Source: Ailanthus altissimus (lineage: Eukaryota; Streptophyta; Magnoliopsida; Sapindales; Simaroubaceae). Taken from it: a stretch of 64,000 nucleotides of DNA. Positions 23,778 through 33,995 of this stretch are shown here, in pieces (position 1 is the stretch's first letter; each line of letters starts with the position of its first letter). Position numbers and translations under genes: made by a program. The DNA is taken from positions 20,682,001-20,746,000 of the forward strand of contig OX327700.1 in the NCBI GenBank assembly GCA_946807835.1. Direction: 5' to 3'. The notes under the pieces are model-generated. The model had not been told where the DNA came from, did not search any database, and was given only the letters and a program-made list of their open reading frames with translations.

Positions 23778-24875
23778 ATGATGAATCCCATTATCATAAC
23801 TCCTCTTGTTCCTTTTTCTCCACCACAATTTCCACACCTAATCAGAACCAGAACACTCCATTCTCGTGCTAAAGAATTCATCAGACACTATGCCATATTG
23901 GCAGTCCAAGAACATGGCCTCACAGTTCTTGGTGGCTCTTTGTTCAACTTAAAATACCCTTTCTTTTATTTGCACTATTTTTTCCCATTTTTCCAATGGT
24001 CCAAACCTGTCCTTTACTTGTTATGGTACCTATTGGATTTGTATACAATCGTTATGGAATTTTCATTACTTAGAACCCTCCAAAAATTAGAAAAATGTGA
24101 TAAAGATCATCCAGCCCTAATTTTTCTCCAATGGTTTTACCCAAAGAAATGGTGGATAACTAAATTTCAACATATGATTGCAAATAACACAAATGCTGTA
24201 ATCCCTAGACAACATCTTTGGTCTGTCTTACTTCTCCAACGAAAAGGTATGATTGTTTTAGATCATGAAATCCATTATTACCCCACTGTCAAGGATTATT
24301 TCACATTTTCCCTTTCACTAAAAGAATCAATTAAGCTCTGGCCTGAAGAAGTAATGCAGCAAAAGAGAGAACTTGAAAGAATTCTTGCTCAGGAAAACCA
24401 GATAATTCCTTCATCTGTTTGGATCTCCCCAGAAGATGCTGCACCTTGGGAACAGGTTGAAGATAACTTTGCAGAAGAATTGAATTTTGCCAATTTACAC
24501 AAATCCCGACAAAGACAAAAACATCATCTTTCACATCACATAAATACAGATTACTCCACCCATCATCACTATACCCTAAACATGACTTATTATGCCAGAT
24601 ACAGACAAAAAATGGATAACCTTCACCAATGGCCTCAGCCAGCTGTCCCAACAGAACCTACCCAATCTCAACTAGCTGTCTCGATAGAACCTGACCAACA
24701 TCAACCCAATCGATTATCCCTCTTTCAAGACTCCCAACCTTATCCAATCGACACTCAAATCCAAGAGCAAGCCAGCACATCCCTCATTCAGACCAGCTCA
24801 CCTGCAGAAGATCAAGATATAGTAGACCCACCTTCTATTCAGCTAGAGCCCTCATTCAATGTATGGGAACAATAA
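23778..24875 (+). CDS. Uncharacterised 365-residue protein carried by the LTR element
   Basis: An uninterrupted 365-codon frame with a TATA box upstream; the second codon is also ATG. I do not recognise the family. Residues 55-95 are strongly hydrophobic and rich in Phe, Tyr, Trp and Leu. Residues 111-130 contain an HPALIFLQWFYPKKWW block that looks structured. Residues 185-240 are charged and probably helical. The last ~125 residues are Gln/Pro/Ser/His-rich and likely disordered. No reverse-transcriptase, protease or zinc-knuckle motif is present. The Trp-rich block faintly recalls gag or coat-like polyproteins of plant retroelements or pararetroviruses, but this is only an impression. It lies antisense to the host element, 650 bp before the LOG-like gene. 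An intact frame of this length in such AT-rich DNA suggests recent selection or recent origin. Confidence 0.7.
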   Translation: MMNPIIITPLVPFSPPQFPHLIRTRTLHSRAKEFIRHYAILAVQEHGLTVLGGSLFNLKYPFFYLHYFFPFFQWSKPVLYLLWYLLDLYTIVMEFSLLRTLQKLEKCDKDHPALIFLQWFYPKKWWITKFQHMIANNTNAVIPRQHLWSVLLLQRKGMIVLDHEIHYYPTVKDYFTFSLSLKESIKLWPEEVMQQKRELERILAQENQIIPSSVWISPEDAAPWEQVEDNFAEELNFANLHKSRQRQKHHLSHHINTDYSTHHHYTLNMTYYARYRQKMDNLHQWPQPAVPTEPTQSQLAVSIEPDQHQPNRLSLFQDSQPYPIDTQIQEQASTSLIQTSSPAEDQDIVDPPSIQLEPSFNVWEQ

Positions 24876-25462
24876 CTCTATAAGTTCCTTTCTCACGAAT
24901 ATGACACAGATGAAAGCGACCAGGGAGACTCATTTTAACCCACATTGCTCTTTCTATTTTTTCATAGAAACCAGATCTATGCCGCTCTATCACATCAAAG
25001 AGAGACTAACTACTACTTTATCTTTATGTCAAGTGTGCTTTATCTTTCTTCATGTCTGCTTTTAATCTATCGGCTAAAAATCAATGTTAAAGACCACAAA
25101 AATCCTTGTAATTAATAAAGTTAATTTGGCCTCAAGTCCAAAGTCCAGATGTTAGTCCAAAAAGTCTTTAAGTCATAGATGAATTGTCGGCTATTAGTAC
25201 CAAGACGGTAAAGTCCTTAGTCCATAAAATAGGCCTTTATTTGACTTTTTCTTAATCATCTTACCTAACTCATCACGCTTCCGACACAATTTTATCACAC
25301 TTACATGTCAACAAATATTTATTCAAAATTTTACGGCCTATTGTCCCTTATACATAATAAAATAAAACAAATTATTTTCTTTTTACCTCATAAGAACTGA
25401 GAAAAATATATACTTAAACATACTTACGCATATGCTCCACAACTGTTATCAATTTTTTTTTC
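24876..25462 (+). other. Spacer between the two cargo genes
   Basis: Contains the 3' flank of the 365-codon ORF and the upstream region of the LOG-like gene. A 68-codon open frame starting at 24859 overlaps the end of the previous ORF and looks fortuitous. Possible poly(A) signals (AATAAA near 25114) would end the first transcript. Confidence 0.4.
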
Positions 25463-25470
25463 TATAAATA
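25463..25470 (+). promoter_or_regulatory. TATA box of the LOG-like gene
   Basis: TATAAATA, the same octamer as before the 365-codon ORF. It lies about 60-70 bases before the point where homology to LOG proteins begins. Confidence 0.55.
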
Positions 25471-25517
25471 CATTGTTTTTGCATCCTTATACAAACTCGA
25501 AAACATTCAAAGATTAG

Positions 25518-26183
25518 GGTAAGCGTAACAATAAGGACACCTCAGCTCGTCGATTTACAAAAATTTGTGTCTTTTGTGGATCCAACCCTGGAAATACTAA
25601 AGAGTTTGTAAAAGTTGCAGAAAATCTTGGTAAGGTATTAGCTTAGCGAAATATACATTTAGTATATGGAGGAGGTAACCGTGAGTTAATGGGGTCTATA
25701 GCAAAAGCTGCACACAATAAAGGTAGTCGAGTTTGGGGTATCATTCCAAAACCTCTAGCTATTGAAAATATTGTAGGAAAAACAGTTGGGGATGAGTTAC
25801 AAGTCTCATCTATGCATGAGCGAATGGCTCAAATGCTTAGGCATGCAGATGCCTTCATAGCTTTACCAGGAGGTTTCGGGACCTTGGAGGAAAATTTTCA
25901 AATTGCCTCATGGGCACAATTACAAATCCAAAAAAAATCCATTGGTTTGTTAAATGTTAATAGTTTTTATAACGGGTTGTTGTCTTTTCTTGACTATGCA
26001 GCGGGAACACAAATCATCCCACTTCTAGCACAACAGATTCTTATTTCTGCTCCAACTGTTGATCAACTGATTGATCAATTGCAGTCTTTTATTCCTCTGT
26101 CTAATCCAACATTGCATCAGTTAAATTGGTCTACTTATGACAGTGAGAAGAAGCGCAAAATAGACTTAAATATCACTCCGTAG
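25518..26183 (+). pseudogene. LOG-like cytokinin-activating gene, intronless, with an early in-frame stop
   Basis: LOG enzymes release active cytokinin bases by hydrolysing cytokinin riboside 5'-monophosphates. The frame shows the family's N-terminal block (KICVFCGSNPG), a YGGGN loop, MHERM (family usual: MHERK) and the signature PGGFGTLEE with its catalytic Glu. It ends with a basic tail, KKRKIDLN. About 222 codons is normal length. TAG at 25644-25646 interrupts it, just before RNIHLVYGGG, and no in-frame ATG lies between the upstream stop (25515-25517) and that point. Translation could restart at the ATG at 25689 and give 164 residues, but these would lack the first strand and glycine loop. 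Most plant LOG genes have several introns; this copy has none, suggesting a retrocopy or an intronless LOG subfamily. It is cargo of the LTR element, antisense to it. Probably non-functional here; other family copies may be intact. Confidence 0.85.
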
Positions 26184-26232
26184 CCTCTACTATATTTTTG
26201 TTGCTGTTGTTGTTGTTATTGTTTTCTTTTTC

Positions 26233-26238
26233 AATAAA
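26233..26238 (+). terminator. Poly(A) signal of the LOG-like gene
   Basis: AATAAA about 50 bases after the stop codon, following a T-rich GTTGTTGTT tract, as in plant 3' UTRs. Confidence 0.5.
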
Positions 26239-26605
26239 AGTTGTTTCAATAGATGTCTTCAATACTTTACTTTTCTATATTTGACATTGAGAAAATTATC
26301 TCAATTTGCTCTATGACATACAAATTATCATTATAAGATATTCGACATCATTCTTGCTAAGCATATTAGTCACAACTAAAAACAAAAATCATAGATGGTA
26401 ACATTAAGATCCACAAAGTACCATTATCTACAACATCAACAATCTTAGCAGCTCTTGGATAATGTGTCATCTTTTCAAAATCTTAAAAAACTTTAAGTAA
26501 GATGTCAAACATTTACACAACAAATCTACAAATACAATCCTAAGGATTTGGCATCTGCTCGGTTCCCTTGACTCGACACTTAAAAGTCTACAGAATCATA
26601 TCTTA

Positions 26606-26617
26606 GCTCTGATACCA
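26606..26617 (-). promoter_or_regulatory. Primer-binding site of the LOG-carrying element
   Basis: GCTCTGATACCA on the plus strand is the exact reverse complement of TGGTATCAGAGC, the initiator-Met tRNA site. It lies 8 bases inside the right-hand LTR, making that LTR the 5' one. Confidence 0.9.
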
Positions 26618-26625
26618 CTAAAAGC

Positions 26626-29317
26626 TGTCACGCCCTAGACCCAAAAGATCCGACACACGACATCATTTACATTCATTCAATAATATTTAAACATTCATTT
26701 CAATTTCTTTCAGAATTATAAAAATTGAATTATGACTGGGACAATTAGTAAACCAGAGATAGGCAGAGTTTTCTCAGAGATTAACACTCTATTACGTCAC
26801 CAGTAGAAACTTTGTTACCGGAAGCCTAAAATATATTCATTGTAAATTCTTACTTAAAATCAACCAATAACCACACTTGGTGAAACTTAAACCAAATCCA
26901 ACCACATACAATAAAATAATACATAAATATTTATTCAATAGGAAAAAATCAAATATCTTATCTCACGTGTCCCCAAATGAAACACTCAGCAACCTAGCAA
27001 CTTAAGGAACCCAAGGAATAGCAGAAGCCTTGCCCAATCTGCTAAGCACACATGTACCTTATTTACCTGAAATCACCATAAATTATAATGAGTATAAAAC
27101 TCAGTAAGCATACTAGTTTTTCATATATCAAATACAAATACATATATGTACACAATGCATATGTATGATATGTTGTGATCAATCAAAATTATAATCTTAT
27201 CAAATCACATGTCATGTAAGCGGTTACACATTCTTTCAAAACATATAATAGGAATATCATTACTCAACTACTACTTAGTAGGACTTACATATCACATATC
27301 ACACAATGAGTCAAATGTCACTCGTAGGTGACATACCATATGAGAGGAATAGTACAAGTGAGGTTTTTAAATTACACATATATAATGTTCATGCCCAGAA
27401 GTAAAAGCCAAACCCTCACCCTGATCATCGGTGAGTCCTCTCACATGCACCAATACACCACCACACGACTATAATGACTCACTCTTCTTTTAGGTACCAA
27501 TAGGATCCTCCCTACATACGGAACACATAACATATACCAATCCCGAAGGAAATGCCACACATAAAGGCTCCACGAATCACATAAAATGCCTGCTAAGTCA
27601 ATAGTGAGTTCAAGTACCCTCAAAACACAAAATATTTCTCATGAACATATTACACTTCAAAAGCTTTCTTTATTAAACACATCTTATTTTGAAAGCTCAC
27701 TTTCAAAAACACATGTATGTCCATGCTCAATATCAATGCTCACATTTATAAATATATTTCCTTCACATTTCATATCAAATATACTTTAGCATAACATAAA
27801 CATATTTCTAAGCACATTTAAAATAGCATACATAGACAATTACTATGTTTATTGTGATTTCAGTAAAAGTCTAGTATACTTACCTCTTAGCACTTTCGGG
27901 TACAAGGCTTAATTCTTCTTAACCTACCAATAGAGATTTATTCTTTCATAAGCCTCACAATTCACACAAAATACTTTAAATAGTTTACAAAATTGTACAT
28001 ATTGCACTTATCACATCAAATTGGTCTAATTACTTGGTTTCTTAAAACCTATCATTCTGACCACTTACACTTAACAAAATTTTCTTATATATCAAATGAT
28101 GTTCAATTACTCCAAAATCAGAATATATCATTCTTAACTCATATATCCTTCTTGTGAATGAATATTATATCATAATTCCTACACAATCCATTCCATAAAC
28201 ACCATCGAATCCAAACTATTATCCTGATAGGATCAAGATATTTACTGAACAGTATTCAATCTCCCAATTTTATAAAATCATATACTAACTTAAAAATTAT
28301 AAAACTATCACAAAAATACTCTTCACACATATCTCAATCCATGATAAATATTCTACTTCAAAAGCATTGCCAAAAGTATTTTAAAACTATTTTATTCTAT
28401 AGCTTTGAAAATCTATTAATCAAATACTACAATGAGCTGACACTCTTTAAAAAATCATAACAATTTAACCACATTGATCTAAATTCTCAATTCTGTGTAT
28501 ATAATATTAGACACATAAAATTATCATATTCCATATATTCATAATATTTGAAGATCATTAAGCAGATAAGAAATTATTTGTCACTGTATCATACTGTTTA
28601 CACAGGAAATGTCTAGAATTTCAGGGTTATTGTGGTAAATTCACTATGAATTCAATTTCTGAAATTTGCAATCGATTCAAAGTGTTAGATAATCCTAAAC
28701 ATGTCTAATGTCATATACTCAAAATTCAAAACCATAATCAAATCACAAAAAATATAAAAGTCCTGGATCAGGAGACTATCAAGTAACAATTCTGTAATTC
28801 ATCATGATTTATTAAGCTATCTACATAGATCATCATCAATTCTCACAATATCTTACAAAATGCGCATCAAATCCTCAATTATACATATTTTTAGAAATCA
28901 AAACTTAAAGGAATTAACTTAATTAACACCAATAAATTGAGAAATAGTTGTAATATACCTCTTAAAATCCAAAATTTCAATTTCTTCTTCTTTTTCTTCT
29001 TCTTCTTCTGTTTCTTCTTCTTCTTCTCTTTCTCTCCCCTCTATTTCTCTCTTTTCTCTCTCTAAAGAGGTACCTCGGCCCAAAAATGAGTAAATTAGGG
29101 TTTTAAAAGTGTATTTTTACCCCTAAAACTTTTAAAGTATTACAATTTGGTCCCTAAAATAAATCTAAAGTCTTGCAAATAAACCCAATACTAATAGTAT
29201 GTCCTTAACCTATACAAACACTACTAATAACGATACATAAATCATGTATCACCCACATACAAATAAAAGATGTAAATAAATACTTATTCTTTCCAATTAT
29301 GGATACTGATTACTACA
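26626..29317 (-). repeat. 5' LTR of the LOG-carrying element (right copy)
   Basis: 2692 bp. Differs from the left copy by scattered substitutions, an expanded TTC microsatellite at about 28983-29025 and a ~36-bp deletion near 29115. It should carry the promoter that drives the element's minus-strand transcript. Confidence 0.9.
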
Positions 29318-29322
29318 AGTGA

Positions 29323-30640
29323 TGCTAAGGAGTCTAAGATAATTAGACTCATAAGTGAATACGAATCATTTTATATGAATACTAATGATCTATTGAGTCT
29401 ATAATTTCACGATTTACAATGCTTATCAACAAGCTACAAACTCTTGGAAAAATCATCTCTCAAAGTGAACAAGCTAAAAAGGTGTTAAGAGCTTTACTGC
29501 CGAAATGGGCTAATGTTAAGTCTCTATCAAAGTCACAACCAATTTTGAGAATATCAATATGGAGTCCTTCGCTAACAAGCTTGAAGAAATTGAGTTTGAC
29601 TTAAAGGGAGAAAATATAAATGACAATAAGAAAATTATTGCCTTTAATGCTAACGTGGAAGAGGAAGAAAGTGAAAATGAAGACGTTGCCTTATTGACTA
29701 AAAATTTAAAAAGAGAAATCAAAATGAAGATAATCAAGAAAGGACAAGTGACTTGATATTAATGCATGAAGTAAGGACATGTCATGAAAGATTGCCCCTA
29801 CAAGAATAAAAATAATTACAGCAATAAGAAGTTCAAGAAGAAAGCAATGATGGCATCAACTGTAACATGGGATGATTATTCTTCAGAAGAAGATGAAGGA
29901 GAAATAACCAACCTTGCACTTATGGCTATCAACGATGACAAATCCGATAATGAGGTAAGTGATGATAAACCTTCTTTTGAAGAGCTTTATTTACAATTCA
30001 TAGAAGAAGCCAAAACTATGGAAAAGAAATTGAATAAAGAAAAAAAATTATTACAAGAAGAAATTAAAAGTCTAAAACTGAAAAATGATGAGTTATAAAA
30101 AGATAATCAAATTTTTAAAAAGAAATTGAATAAAGAAAAGAATTTTATTACAAGAAGAAATTAAAAGTCTAAAACTGAAAAATGATGAGTTATAAAAAGA
30201 CAATCAAATTTTTAAAAAGAAATTGAATAAAGAAAAGAATTTGTTACAAGAAGAAATTAAATTTTTAAAACTAAAAATTAATGTGTTACAAAAAGATAAT
30301 CAAATTTTAAATGATGAAAAAGAAGATCTTATGAAAAATGCTCATGACTTAAATGCAATTGTTTTGAAATTTACAAATGAGCACAAGAAATTTGATGAGA
30401 TGTTTTGTGCTAAAACATATGCTTTTGACAAAGGTAATTTAAGATATTTAAATCTTACTTTGTCAAATATTCGTTCAAATATGATCCTTATTCACTTTAT
30501 TATTATTGTAATAAAAATGGACACAAAATTTTTATTTGTCCTATTAAAAAATTTAGAGGAAAACAAATTTGGGTTCCAAAAGAAAAAATTGCTAACATTG
30601 GAGGACCCAAGAAATATTAGATACCAAAATACATAACTTG
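29323..30640 (+). pseudogene. SIRE-like gag, C-terminal part with tandem coiled-coil repeats
   Basis: Continues the copia gag after the nested insertion. Visible parts: the end of the UBN2-like domain (SQSEQAKKVLRALLPKW), a zinc-knuckle remnant (GHVMKDCP) and an acidic segment (WDDYSSEEDEGE). Then a charged coiled coil, KLNKEKKLLQEEIKSLKLK, occurs three times with a period of about 96 bases (32 residues) at roughly 30026, 30122 and 30219. A second degraded Cys/His region (YCNKNGHK-like) follows near 30510. Several stops and frameshifts break it. No pol follows. Confidence 0.7.
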
Positions 30641-31052
30641 AATTTATCTTATAGGTATCAATATTAGCATTATTCTTAATCTTTATAAAATATTATGATT
30701 TTGTAATTGTCTTAATCATATCACCTTCATGCATGTATTAAATTTTTTTTTTATGTGTGATACACTTAGTAAAAGCATTGTAGAAATTATCGTTACAATA
30801 TTTGAATTTATTTTTTCGATTTTGATGATTTATTTTTTATATGGCTATAATTATAGCATTACCTTTGATGATGCCAAAGGGAGAGAAATACGTGCATAAT
30901 TTTTTACTTCTAATTCTTGATAACATACATTTGATTTTTGTTAAAAGGATTAGAAAATGATATAATTGTATAAGAGTACAAATTGAGGGGTAGATATACT
31001 TTTTAAATAAAAGATATTGCCTACAGTGTTTGTCATCATAAAAAAAGGGATA

Positions 31053-31855
31053 TTGTTTGCATAAACGTCTTTGAAGATTTTGATGATTCCAAACAATAGA
31101 GAAAAAGGCTATTTTTGGACTAAAGCGCAAAGTTTTAAAAATTATAAAAAATGGACCAAAATGTAAATGTTCAAAACTTTGGTTATTGTAGCGCATACTA
31201 TAGCACGATCATGTAGTAACAACACTGTTTCATAATGGTTAAATCATTGTGCAACGGTCAAATTACTATAGCTGACTGTAGCAATGGTCAAAACACTGTA
31301 GCAATGGGCAGCATACTATAACAACGGCAAAAAATGGTTATCCATTTCTATAAATACAAGTCTAATTCAAGCTCAATAACAACAAGTGAAGCATTTTATA
31401 ATTTTAATATCATTTGAGAAGAAAAGAAATATCTATATTTGTGTGGTCTAGTTGGTATCCGATAAAGCCAACATACTGTAAGAGTTTTATTATTACCTCA
31501 GAAACTAATCAGGGTTTAATTAGTACCTAAAAAACTAATCAGAGTGTGATTGGTGCCTGAAAAGGCCAATTTTTAAAGGTTTGATTAACACCTAGGAAGT
31601 TAATCAAAAAGTCTTGAAAGATAGATCGAGCTAGTAGAATCCTCAAGCGCGGTTAGCTTCGAGTCATGAATGTAAGCTGGGATAAAGGCCGAGCCATGTA
31701 AACATCTGGTGTTAGCTTTCTCTTTCCCTACTATCTTATTTATTGTATTTACTTGTGCTTTAATTTATTTATATTATTAATAAGTGCATTATTTTTTTAA
31801 ATACCCAATTCACCCCCTTCTTGGAGTGTCATTAATAAATCCTTTTAGACTTTCA
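31053..31855 (+). repeat. 3' LTR of the SIRE-like element
   Basis: Begins TGTTTGCATAAACG directly after a purine-rich tract (31040-31052) and ends TTTTAGACTTTCA. Contains CACTGTAGCAATGG-type repeats at 31250-31335, matching those of the 5' LTR. Confidence 0.7.
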
Positions 31856-33995
31856 AACCAATTCTTCCAAAAAATAGTGCAAATCAACTCCATCTTCGAA
31901 TCACTTAACTTGTTCATACAAGCTATCAATAACTCCCTTATAGAAGTATTATGAGAGCACTAAATATCAATTAAGAAACCACACTCCTTTTAGAGCAATT
32001 TCAACAAAGAGCACAACCATAGAGTATGAATAGTGACCTTTGCCCTACACCTATATATTAGAAAAGCCTTACTTGTTAGAACATGTTGCTATTGTAAATT
32101 GAATTTTACGGGTTGCTAGTCATTAATAGTATGCCAAAGAAAAGCTTTAATCTTCAAAGGTAAATGTAGACGCCAAAGTGTACGCCACTATACGTCGACA
32201 CTCGACTATTCAGAATAAGAAGCTTTGCCTTTAATTTGACACACTAACTAATATATGCTGTGGACAGTGCACACACCAAATGTATCATAATGCCACATCA
32301 CCCTATCCATTTATGTCCTTCCTTAACACGGGAGCAACAAGCTCATAATAGCCTTCGTTTCATCTTCTAAAAAAATCTTCTGAATGAGAATTTTGTACCA
32401 AAAGCCCAAATCTAATATAAAATCAGTCACTAGTCTTCATTCAGCTTGTAGGGATAGAGAGACTTAAGAATCCAATGATCATAATAGACTGACATTGAGG
32501 TACTATATCCTATTCACCAATGATATCATTTTGCAAGAATCTATTGACCTCATAATATAGTTCTCTCTCTCTCTCTCCTCCCCCCCCAAAAAAAAAGAAA
32601 CTCATTGTTTTGGTGTTACTAGCAAAAAAGACACATGTGAGAATAAAATCTTGCAGAATTATTAGCATAAGAGCTTTTGAGTGGGATAAGATACGCTATG
32701 CTTACTTTGCTAATATCGCCTGATTAAACAATGTGAAATTCTGAAACCCTAAGCTTTCATCATTCTTCATACGGTATAGTTTTTCCTAAGAACAACAATT
32801 CACTCTCCACTTTCCCTCATTAACCCACCCCCCAAAACCAAAATCTAGAACAAGCTAGATGAATATCCTAATCAATGTCAAAAGAGAGGCAGGATAAATA
32901 ACAACAATGCACTCTCCATTTTTCCTCATTACTACCCCCTCCTAATATCTAGAACAAGCTAGATGAATATCCTTAATAATGTTAGAAGAGAGGCGAGATA
33001 AATTCATACAATAGATAGGAATGGCCTAAATAACTGCCTTGATAAGAATCTCTTGTCCTATAATCGAAAATAAATTTGACTTTCGCCTTTTAATTTTACT
33101 CCATACCTTATTCTTTAGTGAGGTGAAAATATTATTCTTAGTTCTCTCTAAAACACATGGAAGCCCTAAATACTTTATATGACAATGCATTTTTGGACTC
33201 CTAAATAATTTATCGATTTTGAAACCACAGTAAGTGCAACTGAAAGACTAAAACAACCGCTGACTTTGCAAAATTCACAATCTAGCCTTAGGTAGTCTCA
33301 TACACTGAAACTTAATCGTTTGGCAGTCACTCACATTAGCCTTAGCAAAAGTTAGACTGTCATCGATAAAAAATAAATGAGATATAGTACGTCCTTGCCT
33401 ACCACATCACACACCACAAAAGCATTAATTAAGTTTTAAGTTCTAACAAAGAGATGATAACCCCTCGACATAAATTATGAACAGATATAGTAATAATTGA
33501 TCCCCCTGATGTAGCCCCCTCGTTGGTATAATATATCCTCATTGTTCTCCATTCAACAATACTAAGTAAGTAATCAAGGAAACATAACACAAAACTCTCT
33601 GAACCCAATTCTTTAAAAATCCCATCATTCAAATCATTGCTACCAATAAACTCCACTTAATCCTATCATATGCTTTCGACATATCAAGTTTTATAGCCCA
33701 CTACACATTCCTTGACTATCGTTGATGATTCATATAATGAATACATTTAAATCTAATAACTGTGTTATCCATAATTAACCGTCCCAGGATAAACACACTT
33801 TAAGATTCTGAAATAATTTCTTTAAAAAACCCCTTAATCTATTAGCCATAGCCTTTGACATTATCTTATAGAACACGTTGCATGAACTAATGGCCTATAA
33901 TTTGTTGGGGTACCCAATTCATTGCATTTTAGGATCAAAGCAATTAATGTCTCATTTAGCAACCCTAGGTCCCCCTATCATTCAGAAAGCCAAAC
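31856..33995 (-). pseudogene. L1-type LINE reverse transcriptase remnant
   Basis: Read on the minus strand from 33995, the typical plant LINE order is visible in fragments: LNETLIALI, then a YRPL block, then DMSKAYD-like sequence. These are followed by the catalytic motif FIDDSLTF (aspartates at about 33359-33364) and then YLGLP and AVIQAIPIY blocks, ending in a zinc-binding region. Stops and frameshifts are frequent. At 31855 the SIRE-like element interrupts it; the RNase H-like tail is at 18413-18790. The upstream endonuclease part was not found. Confidence 0.75.
32561..32578. repeat. TC microsatellite
   Basis: A run of TC dinucleotides inside the LINE remnant. Confidence 0.8.

Larger units (their letters stand above)
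20121..29317 (-). mobile_element. Non-autonomous Tekay/Del-like LTR element carrying a LOG-like gene
   Basis: A 9197-bp element with near-identical LTRs of 2691 and 2692 bp and the perfect target duplication AGTGA (20116-20120 and 29318-29322). On the minus strand the LTR begins TGTAGTAA and ends GGGCGTGACA. It is followed by an initiator-Met primer-binding site (26606-26617), with a polypurine tract before the other LTR (22812-22824). The long LTRs, the GCGTGACA end and this primer site fit the Tekay/Del chromoviruses. The 3.8-kb interior lacks gag and pol. It carries instead, on the opposite strand, a 365-codon ORF and a LOG-like gene, each with its own TATA box. It would depend on proteins from an autonomous relative. 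LTR similarity indicates a young insertion, into the gag of a copia element. Confidence 0.9.
18832..31855 (+). mobile_element. SIRE-like Ty1-copia element, gag only, carrying a nested element
   Basis: LTRs at about 18832-19740 and 31053-31855 share long diverged blocks. An initiator-Met tRNA primer-binding site follows the 5' LTR (19744-19755), and a purine-rich tract precedes the 3' LTR. The interior holds a gag-like frame at 19840-20120 that continues after the nested insertion (29318-30640). Its acidic and coiled-coil parts resemble SIRE/Tork-lineage gag. Protease, integrase and reverse transcriptase are missing: after gag only about 400 non-coding bases remain before the polypurine tract. 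It was therefore a non-autonomous or deleted copy. It inserted into a LINE. No clean target duplication was found, so the LTR ends are approximate. Confidence 0.7.

Noticed and set aside
24331..24651. 106-codon open frame on the minus strand inside the LOG-carrying element
   Set aside because: Antisense to the 365-codon ORF; although it is on the element's own strand, it shows no gag, protease or other retroelement motif.
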